Part shown: piece after piece, positions 22,718 to 32,265 of the stretch
How positions within the stretch are numbered: the first letter of the stretch is position 1
How the letters are laid out: every line of letters begins with the position of its first letter
Position numbers and translations under genes: made by a program
Notes under the pieces: generated by a model
What the model was told of the DNA's origin: nothing
What the model saw: only the letters and a program-made list of their open reading frames with translations
Databases searched by the model: none
From: Fallopia convolvulus
Taxonomy: Eukaryota > Streptophyta > Magnoliopsida > Caryophyllales > Polygonaceae
NCBI GenBank assembly: GCA_964016875.1
Contig: OZ024726.1
Location: forward strand, 29,501,503 to 29,565,502
Direction of reading: 5' to 3'
DNA: 64,000 nt

Positions 22718-23729
22718 GTTGACCCCACAATCTACGATAAGATCTAAGGCTCTTTTGTTTTAGAGAAAATTTATCATTGATTGTTTGTTGATATTTGGGG
22801 CCTTTTTCCTAACATAATTTTTATAGAAGTTCAAATGTTTTTGCATGTTTGATGTGTAATTTTATATCTACTTGCTATAATGTTTTTTTTATGAACTAAA
22901 GTTCGTGTAATCGTTAATCTTAAATACATAACTATTAATTATAAAATATATTATAAAATTACTAGATTATGTTTATTTATTAAATTTAAAAGTTCGTACA
23001 TTTCTGGACTAAATTATAAAACTAGATATATAATATATAAAATCATTTAATATAGTAAGTTTATATAAACTAAATATACATAATGTTATTATATATATGT
23101 AAATATCATCATCATCATCATTCACCCAGTGAGGCTCCGCTACAGCGAAATCTGGGGGTATAAGTTGAGATTTTGGGTATAAGTTATAGCGATGCGTCAA
23201 AATGGGTTGTTAAAAGAATGTGACCGGAAAAGAAAGGTAAAACTCGAGTTAAGAACCTAATACAGGTTGCAGACTACAAGGATGTTTATGGCCTAACTTG
23301 TCTTCTTCTTTGTTTACTTTATTCGAAATCGACAACAGTCACTAACATGAATAGTCATATAAAGAATTAAAACTTCATGAATTGTTCAAGAAAAAGAACA
23401 TATACTTATTTAAACTAAAACCACAAGAGTGGGTTGGGGATTCAAGTATTGGGTTGAGAAATGTTGGTGGATCCCAACTCTTATACTTTGGGTTTGACTT
23501 ATAAAATTTTGGTATCATGGTCAACAAGTATGGATCTATACTTATTTTATTTCAACTTGTTGGAAGGATGAAATAGAGCACTTATAATATGAATAATAGA
23601 TATAACCTTTTTAAGTTCAATAAATTGCCATATAAAATATTTTACAAGAATACCTAGTATTTAACATTGGATAAATTTTTTATTTTGGATATAATCTTTC
23701 ATAAATTAATTTATCCTATTTTTATAGGA
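22718..23729 (+). repeat. 1-kb direct repeat, left copy
   Basis: From GTTGACCCCACAATC to the run CCTATTTTTATA this segment is repeated at 29481..30492 in the same orientation, with about 25 differences by eye. It includes a CATCATCATCATCATTCACCCAG stretch (split here only by description) near 23107. Small ORFs in it occur in both copies and have no domain. Confidence 0.88.
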
Positions 23730-23748
23730 AAAATTGAAAAATAAAACC

Positions 23749-23877
23749 CAACCTTTGGAGGGTGTTGCACTCGCTAGCCTGACCTATCCGTAATGTAAAA
23801 AATAACTCAACGTTTTAGGTCGGTTGTTTTCAGTAGCCCGTTTCCTACTAGCGACCTGCTCTTCCGGTAATTTTTAC
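23749..23877 (+). repeat. Left terminal inverted repeat of the MuDR-like element
   Basis: Matches the reverse complement of 29358..29484 at most positions. The differences include a short indel and several transitions, so the TIRs are diverged but clear. Confidence 0.85.
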
Positions 23878-24021
23878 TTAAAAATATTAAATAAATGTGA
23901 TAAATTATATAAAGCAAGAGGCCATGGCAGAACAACGGCAGAGAAGCACGGTAGAGAGCACAACGCATGACGACGAACCCTAACGATCAGAAAACTCCAA
24001 GCAAAGCTAACAAAATTCAAC

Positions 24022-27000
24022 ATGGGTAAGTCATTTATCTTTTTAGATTATACACCCTATTCAAAGTTCAAACCCCCCTAGTTTGAAGCTTTACAATGTA
24101 CATGTGGAGTTTTTCGTTCTTATTCTTAAATCTACTTCTTCTTGGTTTAAGTTTGGATGGAATTGTGGGGTTTTTCATTGATTTATTGATACTTGCTGAA
24201 CTAGAGATTTTCAATTACTCGTGTGCTACTTGCTGGATTGGAGTGCTACTAGTTGCTCATCACTAGTGGGTTTTTTAGTGCTAATAGGTTGAAATTTTAT
24301 TACATACACATATTTATGATACCTACTGTTTTATTTTACAATTTATAATCTGTGGATAATGATGGTGAATATCAAGACATATGTGATGTTGACAACCAAA
24401 CAGAATTTGATCCAGAAGATGAAAATGATGAGGATAGGAGTGATGAGGATTGTGGTGAAGATGAAGAACTTTATAGTAGGGGTGAAACTTCAAGTGATGA
24501 TGAGTGGCTTACAAGTAGAAAATCTTTAAAAGAAAAGAAATTGTGCAATGTAGATGAAGCTGCAAATCATGGACCCATTAATGCTGATTCATCATCTGAA
24601 GAACTAATGCACTCCCTATCTAATAACAGTGATGATGAAGTAAGGAAGAAACCTGCAAGGTTTAAAACGATTGGTGAAGTGGATATTCACACCAACTTTA
24701 AAAAATTGGTATGGAAGGTTGGTATGAAGTTTGCTTCTCCAGAAATTTTCAGACAAATGGTTATTAGGTATGCAATTGTGGCTGGATATAGTATTAAATG
24801 GTGCAGGAGAAATAATAATACAAGGATGGCTGCAAAATGCAAAGATGGTTGCTTGTGGAAGATATATGCATCTTGGGATGGATCAAGGGAGGCATTTGTG
24901 GTGAAATCTACAATTAGTACTCATTCATGCAATAGACAAGACTATGAAAATATTCAGTTGAAGCCTACATGGTTAGCAAATGAGTACTTGGTGAAGTATA
25001 AGAAACAACCTAACTGGGAAGCCAAGAATTTAGCCTCAGATGTGATGGAAAAATATGGTGTAGTGAGTAAATTTCAATGTTATAGAGTCAAGAAGGAAGC
25101 TCACAGATTGTTACATGGCTCATTAGAAGATCATTACATGAGACTGGGTTCATACCTGCAAAGAGTTAAAGAGGGTTGATCAAAAAACAAGTGTCATACT
25201 TCTTACTGAGAAGGTGAAATTCCAAGGAATCCAGATGTGTTTAAGAGGTTGTACATTAGCTTCCCCGAGCTGAGAGAAGGATTTAGGAGTGGATATACAC
25301 CAATATTGTGCTTTGATGGATGTTTCTTAAAGACATTTCTTGGTGGTATGTTACTATGTGCAGTAGGAAGAGATGGTAATAACCAAATGTACTCTATTTC
25401 ATGGGCTGTGGTAGAAGCTGAAAATAAAAATTCTTGGAGCTGGTTTTGTGAAAACTTAAAGCAAGATATCCCCTGGTTTGGTGGAGAAGAATGCACCATA
25501 ATATCTTACCAACAAAAGGTATTGCCAATTTCAATTTAATTTCAATGAATTCAGTTTATGGAGTACTTTTCGATTGAACTCAACTGAATTGATATTAGTT
25601 CAAATTAGGTACAACACTCACTGGATTTTTTCAGTTCTAGCTGAACTAAATTTTTTTCAGTTCTGGAATTTTTGCATTGAACTGAACTGAATTTTCAGTT
25701 ATGGAATTTTTTTGCATTCAGTTTTTGTGAAAACTTAAACCAAACTGGATTTTTTTTTGCATTCAGTTCTGGATTTTTTTTTTGCATTCAAATTAGGTAC
25801 ATTCAGTTCTGGAATTTAGTATACCTATTAATGTTGTGAGTTGTTAATTTACAATTTTATTTATGCATTTGACAAGGACTTGTTAATTTTGTGAAAGATC
25901 ACTTCCCATTGGCAGAGCATTGAAATTGTGCAAGACACATCTTCTCAAATTGGCATAAGCGTCACAAGGGAGAGCAAATGCGGATGGTTTTTTGGAAAGC
26001 TACAAAGGCTTATACTAGATCCGACTTTAACATTGCACTTGAAGAAATGAGGATACTTAGTGACAAGGCAGTGGAGGACTTTATTTCTCAAAATCCAAGG
26101 TCCTTTTGTAAAATTCAACTAAGAACCTTGTCAAAAAGTGATGTGAATGTTAATAACATGGCTGATTCTTTTAATGGCTATATCTTAGATGCAAGGGCCA
26201 AGCCTGTCATTGGCATGTTGGAAGAAATTAGATTAAAAATCATGGCTAGGTTGTTTGACAAAAGGATATTTATGGAAAAAAAAGGTGGATAGCATTTGCC
26301 CAAGAATAAGGAAGAGATTGGAAAAGGAAAAGGAGGAAGCTAGGAAGTGTGCTGTTATCACCTCTAGTGTTGGCCAGTTTCAAGTAACGCATGGTCTTGA
26401 CATGGTGTCTGTAAACTTGGATGCTAGGACTTGTACATGTAGAAAGTGGGACTTGACATGAGTTCCATGTTGTCATGCAATTGCATGTTGCCAATCGTTT
26501 CGGTTAGAATGTGAAGATTTTGTGTATGACTGGTTTAAAAAGGAGAAGTACCTCTTAGCATATGAATCAGGTACATTTTTTTCTTCATGTTTTTATGTTG
26601 TATTTGATCATTATATTTTAATATTTTTTGTTTATATAGGTATAACACCCATTAATGGCCAGAGACATTGGGAGAAGCTAGACTTTCCCCTCATCCCCCC
26701 TCTTATAAAGATTGGAGTTGGTAGGCCTAGGAAAAACAAAAGAAAAGATCTTCATGAAAGGTTTGACAAGCCGGGCAAACTCACGAGGCATGGATTAGTC
26801 ATGACTTGTACAAAATGTAATGGTAAAAATCACAACAAGAGAACATGTGGCCAAGAAAACAATGTTATACCTAGCACTACATCTCATCCTGTAAGTGTAA
26901 TTGATATACTACAATGCTACTGGTTTTATTTTACAGTTTATAATTTGTGTATTTTTTATTTCAGGTGAAAAAGAGAGGAAGACCTCGAAAAGAGATTTCT

Positions 27001-27282
27001 GAAGCTACAGTCCCAACATTAAGGCTTGCTCGGCCAAGAGGAAGACCAAGAAAAGGAACCAATTGTATTCTACCAACTCATGAACGAGTCCCTAGAGGCA
27101 TGGGTGTATACTTTCCTGACCATGGTGATAGAGTTTATATCAATGTGAGTTATTAACTTAATTTGAAGCATAATAATAGGTTTATATCAATGCTAACATT
27201 ATATTTTGGTCAAAAACAGCCTAGATTACCGAATGCTGTTGTAATTTCTCATTCAAGTTCAGCACCTGACCCTTGCAACTAG
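24022..27282 (+). pseudogene. mudrA-like: MuDR-like (mudrA) transposase gene, inactivated
   Basis: ATGG at 24022..24025 can splice (donor gtaag, acceptor atcaag) in phase to DICDVDNQTEF at 24377. Domains in order: acidic N-terminus; MuDR DNA-binding domain (FKKLVWKVGMKF to THSC, about 24690-24930); MULE transposase domain starting LCFDGCFLKT (first catalytic Asp, about 25310); SWIM zinc finger (CTCRKWDLT...CCHAI, about 26430-26490); zinc knuckle CTKCNGKNHNKRTC; and two GRPRK AT-hook-like motifs. Lesions: frameshifts near 25170 and 25225, second catalytic Asp changed to Tyr (TISD expected, ISYQQK seen at 25507), TGA near 25920 and TGA near 26459. A repetitive AT-rich tract (25540..25895) sits where an intron is usual. 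It cannot make an active transposase. Confidence 0.86.
25540..25895 (+). repeat. Degenerate TTCAGTTCTGG-type repeat in the transposase gene
   Basis: The short motif TTCAGTTCTGGA recurs with AACTGAACTGAA stretches. The same motif family recurs at 27530..27980 in the same element. It lies at an intron position but the splice sites do not restore frame exactly. Confidence 0.5.
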
Positions 27283-27529
27283 GAGGAGGCTCAAATCCAA
27301 GTCCCACTTTTGGCTCAAATCCAAGTGTTGCTTTTGTCTCAACTAGGATGGTGGAACTATAACCTCTTATTTTGTTTCAAGTGGCTTATTTTGTCAAAAC
27401 TTGATTCAGGGGGTTATGTATAATAGGAGTTCCACTTGATGCTATATTCAAACTATCAATGAGATTTGTGTGGTGGAGAAGATGTGATTACCTGAATGCA
27501 ATGGTCTAACATTTTCAGTGAAATTGGTT

Positions 27530-27980
27530 TAGTTGCATTCTGAATTTTTTTCAGTTTTGGATTCCTAAATGCAATGAACTTAGTTTTTTTTTTTTAGTTC
27601 TGGATATAGCAATTTAGTGTGTGATTGATGATGAATTCAGTTCTGGAATCATAAACATTCAGATTTTTTCACCAAACTGAATTCAGTTCTGTTGCATTCG
27701 GAACTGGATATAGCAATTCGGTTCTGAATTTTTGTGTTCTGATATATCAATTCAGTGGCTGATATAGCAATTCGGATTCGTCAATTACATTATACATGTA
27801 GATAGTATAACACAAGAAAAATATGGAAAAGTACATTGAACAAAGGAAATTTGGACAGGAAGAAAGCAGACTAAATTCAGAATGCAACTATGAGAATCCA
27901 ACTTTTATATGTGCCAGAAATTCAGAAAGCAATTCAGTTATGATATAAAAATTCAGATCCGACTTTTAGTTGGTATTAAA
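27530..27980 (+). repeat. Second TTCAGTTCTGG-type repeat tract
   Basis: Several copies of TTCAGTTCTGG and GCAATTC-type units between the two convergent genes of the element. No coding potential. Confidence 0.45.
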
Positions 27981-28242
27981 TCCCCCATTTTAGCATATAT
28001 ATGAGAATCATAGTTTTACATGTGCTAGATTTTTTTTTAAAAAGAAGAAAGAAAAACAATCCTTTGCCCTCATCACTGCAGCAACCAACTTGTGTCAACC
28101 AGCTGATATCTTGTTACTTAAAACCATCACTCCAAATTGTCATAAAATAGTGAATCAAATTTCATAGCTCAATGTCATTACATATCTACATATTACTTAA
28201 GAGGTACATAATCTTAGGCATTACATAAGTTTCTATAGAATT

Positions 28243-29151
28243 TTAAATCTTCATCAACACAATGACAAACATAACTACCATAAATCCGATTACAACTTTC
28301 ATGACTAAATTGTCTCGTTGGATCTTCATAATATCATTGCGCAAATCCGATTGATGCGAGTTGTGTGTCATAGGGGCTCCATAGTCTTCATCAACTCTCA
28401 TCCTTGAAGTACTTGCATTGCTTCTAAAATCATAAGCCTCATCCCCCCACTTGAAATATTTGCAATTCTCACCCATATGTAATATACAAACAAACCAAAT
28501 CAAAATTTGCAATTGTCATGATTGGCCATGGGACTAGTTTAGCTCATGTCATGATTGGCCATACCTATTGCATTTAGAACTGAATTTTTTTCCTTTTAGA
28601 ACTAAATTTTTTGAACATTCTTATCTTTCTCAGCATGATTTTCATATTTCTAAGCATTCAATAACAATTTCAACTGGTAATTGGTTGTTGAAGCTAGTGC
28701 ACTCTCTAAACTACATCTCTGCCAATTAGCTAAAAAAAATTAGAAACCCTAATCCATGAAACTGAGATATTCAAGGGATCGCACTAGCAAAAAAAATTAG
28801 AATCCCTAATCCATGAAATTGAGAAATTGGCTCAGATCACACATCCAATTAACCAAAAAAAATTCAAAAACCCTAATCTAGAAACCCGAAATCGAATAAT
28901 TCATGAATTTGCAAACCAATTCATGAACCCTAAAAAACCCCTAAATCTACAATTGAGTTATGAACTTAGAAATTGATGTATTTTACCTTCCATAAAGGAC
29001 ACCCATAGAATTTCTTCCCCGAATTTGCAGTGTATCGACATGTTTGTATCGTTGCAAGGAGGCCATGGAAGCATCTTGGAGTAGTGAATCGAGCCCCTCT
29101 TCTCCATGAGTTTGAACTAGCATGCGAGCTTTCGGGTCCCCAACCTTCCAT
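28243..29151 (-). CDS. GRF-type zinc finger membrane protein carried by the MuDR-like element
   Basis: Exon 1 (29151..28987) starts MEGWGPESSHASS and encodes PRCFHGLLATIQTC, then GKKFYGCPLWK. A GT-AG intron (28468..28986) joins in phase 0 to exon 2 (28467..28243), which starts NCKYFKWGDEAYDF. Together these make a GRF zinc finger (P-x-C, a YGCP cysteine, and a C-x-x-F-K-W end), a nucleic-acid-binding fold known from nucleases and topoisomerases and common in plant proteins. A charged region and a C-terminal hydrophobic segment (VVIGFMVVMFVIVLM) predict a single membrane helix. Length is 129 aa with no stop or frameshift, unlike the neighbouring transposase. It starts about 200 bp inside the right TIR and converges on the transposase gene. 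Its role in transposition, if any, is unknown. Confidence 0.66.
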
Positions 29152-29357
29152 CTCTATCTGCCTTAGTAGTCTTGGTGCTCTCAATCAATTTCGTAGTGAA
29201 TCAAGCAGTGAATCAACCTTCCATCTCTCTCTATCCTTCTTCTTCGTTAGCGTGCTTGCCTGCTTGGAACTTCTCTGCCCTCATCTTGTAGCTTTCTAAT
29301 TTCTCTTCGTCCGTTACTCTGTTTTATTTCCATCACATTTATTTTAATTCTATTACG

Positions 29358-29484
29358 CAAAAATTACCGGAAGAGCGGGTTATTACTATGGCATGGGCTA
29401 CCGAAAACAACCGACCCAAAATGTTGGGTTATTTTTTGCATTACGGATAGGTTAGGCTAGCGAGCGCAACACCCCCAAAGGTTG
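29358..29484 (-). repeat. Right terminal inverted repeat of the MuDR-like element
   Basis: Reverse complement matches 23749..23877. Its last four bases (GTTG) coincide with the first bases of the right 1-kb direct repeat, so the exact junction is ambiguous by about 4 nt. Confidence 0.85.
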
Positions 29485-30492
29485 ACCCCACAATCTACGA
29501 TAAGATTTAAGGCTCTTTTGTTTTAGAGAAAATTTATCATTGATTGTTTGTTGATATTTTGGGCCTTTTTCCTAACATAATTTTTATAGAAGTTCAAATG
29601 TATTTGCATGTTTGATGTGTAATTTTATATGTACTTGCTATAATGTTTTTTAATGAAGTAAAGTTCGTGTAATCATTAATCTTAAATACATAACTATTAA
29701 TTATAAAATATATTATAAAATTACTAGATTATGTTTATTTATTAAATTTAAAAGTTCATACATTTCTGGACTAAATTATAAAACTAGATATATATAATAT
29801 ATAAAATCATTTAATATAGTAAGTTTATATAAACTAAATATACATAATGTTATTATATATATGTAAATATCATCATCATCATCATTCACCCAGTGAGGCT
29901 CCGCTACAGCGAAATCTGGGGGTATAAGTTGAGATTTTGGGTATAAGTTATAGCGATGCGTCAAAATGGGTTGTTAAAAGAATGTGACCGGAAAAGAAAG
30001 GTAAAACTCAAGTTAAGAACCTAATACAGGTTGCAGACTACAAGGATGTTTATGGCCTAACTTGTCTTCTTCTTTGTTTGCTTTATTCGAAATTGACAAC
30101 ATTCACTAACATGAATAGTCATATAAAGAATTAAAACTCCATGAATTGTTCAAGAGAAAGAACATATACTTATTTAAACTAAAACTACAAGAGTGGATTG
30201 GGGATTCAAGTATTGGGTTGAGAAATGTTGGTGGATCCCAACTCTTATACTTTGGGTTTGACTTATAAAATTTTGGTATCATGGTCAACAAGTATGGATC
30301 TATACTTATTTTATTTCAACTTGTTGGAAGGATGAAATAGAGCACTTATAATATGAATAATAGATATAACTTTTTTAAGTTAAATAAATTGCCATATAAA
30401 ATATTTTACATGAATACTTAATATTTAACATTGGATAATTTTTTTTATTTTGGATATAATCTTTCATAGATTAATTTATCCTATTTTTTATA
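29481..30492 (+). repeat. 1-kb direct repeat, right copy
   Basis: Same orientation and almost the same length as 22718..23729. It begins exactly where the MuDR-like element ends. Identity is about 97-98% by eye. Confidence 0.88.
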
Positions 30493-31440
30493 TGAGAAAG
30501 AGTCCCGTTTGAATGGGCGCCCGGGTGAAAAATAAGAGTAAATCTCGCCCGTTCCTTCCAAAAAATCAACGTCCCTAATTAGACATTCATTGAAAAAGAT
30601 AAAGTACGACACATGCCAATTTTTCCCGTATTATTCGCGTATTTTTCAATAAAATACGACACGGACGAATTTTTCTCATAATATTCATGTATTTTTCGAA
30701 AATAAGTTTTTATGAGACTCGCCCAGTTTGTTCATCAAAACTAGCCAATTATTCTTCAATATTGACCAATTGTTCATCAATATTAAGTAATTGTGCATAG
30801 ATTTTTCGATAACATTGTTCATCGATTTTGAACTTTTTTAATTTTTAACCTTATTTATGTGTATGAATACAATATTATCTAGTTTTTTATGCACATATAA
30901 TTAGTTTCGATATAAACATATTTGTTCATTGATATACTCATATTTGTTCATTGATATAACTTTGTTTGTTCATTGATTCACCATTATTTGTTCATTGGTA
31001 TACCATTATTTGTCATTGATATACTCCTTTTTGTTCGTTGGTATAACAATGTGGCAATGTTTGTTCATTGATATACCCTATTTGTTCATGGATATACCTC
31101 TATTTGTTCATTGATATAACTTTGTTTGCTCATTAATATACCTTATTTGTGAATTGAAATAAACTTATGTTTATGTGTCAATACCATCAATTTGTAAATT
31201 TAGGATTATCTATTTGTGCATTTTTACATTTATTTTGTGCTTCAAAGGCTATCTTTTTTCCTTACTCATATAATTAGTTTTCATCCACATACTCATATAA
31301 TTAGTTTCAATGCACACATATATTTATCTAGTTTTTGTAGTTATACAAATCCTTTTTTGAGAGCAAAGTGTTAATATATTAAATATTCAGTTCAGCTAAG
31401 TCAATTATACATGGTAAAATATCATTCCAACTCCATGCCT
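30493..31440 (+). repeat. Dispersed repeat with TTTGTTCATTGATATA tandem units
   Basis: Starts with a possible terminal motif (AGTCCCGTTTGAATGGGCGC) and continues into at least eight degenerate 20-25-bp units built on TTTGTTCATTGATATA (about 30900..31150). The segment 31090..31430 is closely similar to 55250..55565. No ORF with a domain. It is probably a non-autonomous DNA element of unknown class. Confidence 0.55.
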
Positions 31441-31674
31441 AAAATAAGTCTTACCAAACACACCCTACAATTATAGCAAAAAGATGTCTTCCTCGTAGTA
31501 TGAAATGAGCACGTTTTTATGAGTTGTATTTATTGGTTGAAAGTAATTTATGAGTAAAATGTTACTCCTTATTATATATATCTTGAAAACGTAAAGAACA
31601 ATAATTGTTAGGTGAAAGGTGTTTTATACCGTATGTCTTAATAAATGTAAAAGTATAATAGATATCCCCTCCGA

Positions 31675-31933
31675 TTTAAAATAAGTGTCGTTTAGTTTTC
31701 GACACAATATTTAAGAAAACTATTAACTAAACTCAAAAGTATAAATTTTTTATGAATTTTACCACAAATCACCTTTTTTAACCAATAAATGAATAACATT
31801 AATCAATAAAAACACATTTCAATAACAATTCTCATAACTCACTCCTAATAAATTGCCTAGAAAACTTAAAACGACACATAAATTGGATAAAATTTAAAGT
31901 GTTAAAACGACACTTAATTTAAATCGGATGGAG
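31675..31933. mobile_element. Stowaway-like MITE
   Basis: The left end CCCCTCCGATTTAAAATAAGTGTCG and the right end CGACACTTAATTTAAATCGGATGGAG are inverted repeats of the classic plant Stowaway consensus (CTCCCTCCGTCCC...AAGTGTC). Length about 260 bp, AT-rich, no ORF. The TA target duplication is not preserved on the right. Confidence 0.75.
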
Positions 31934-32265
31934 TTCAAATTTTTAGTGTTAAAACATTGAACGTAGTTTTTGGATAAAAATTATTTTCCCCAACAAATAG
32001 AACAAGCATCGCCGATCCATGTTTTCTTGTTCTGCTTACAAATTCCTGTTTCCAGGACATAAAAAAAACAAAACAAAACAATGTGGATGCCTTACAGGTT
32101 ACATTTGATAAGCTTAACAAAATTCAAGTTTTCGGAAACCCTGAACTAGAATTCTGACAAGAAAAACTATAACAATGATACAATGCAACAAATATGGACT
32201 AAATTAAACAGATGAAGCTGCACAACTGAACCCACGAGGCGCACTTGTACACAAGTATTGCTTTC

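Larger units (their letters stand above)
23749..29484. mobile_element. MuDR-like Mutator element, 5.7 kb, with about 128-bp TIRs
   Basis: Long terminal inverted repeats (about 23749..23877 and 29358..29484) start CAACCTTTGG and end with the same bases reversed; they also share CTATCCGTAATG and CTCTTCCGGTAATTTTT. Inside are a plus-strand mudrA-type transposase gene (24022..27282) starting near the left TIR and a minus-strand GRF-zinc-finger gene (29151..28243) starting near the right TIR. Both are transcribed inward. I cannot find a clear 9-bp target duplication. Instead, the element is flanked by 1-kb direct repeats. Confidence 0.88.

Noticed and set aside
23009..23200. 62-63-aa ORF with an Asp run, present in both 1-kb repeats
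   Set aside because: It is a translation of the CATCAT microsatellite and AT-rich flanks, with no start context or conservation beyond the duplication itself.
22718..30492. Reading the two 1-kb direct repeats as LTRs of a retrotransposon
   Set aside because: No primer site, polypurine tract or TG...CA ends; the interior is bounded by MULE TIRs at both repeat borders.
30895..31160. Regularly spaced TTTGTTCATTGATATA units that could suggest a CRISPR-like array
   Set aside because: Units are degenerate, spacing is irregular and the window is plant nuclear DNA; this is a minisatellite-like part of a transposon.
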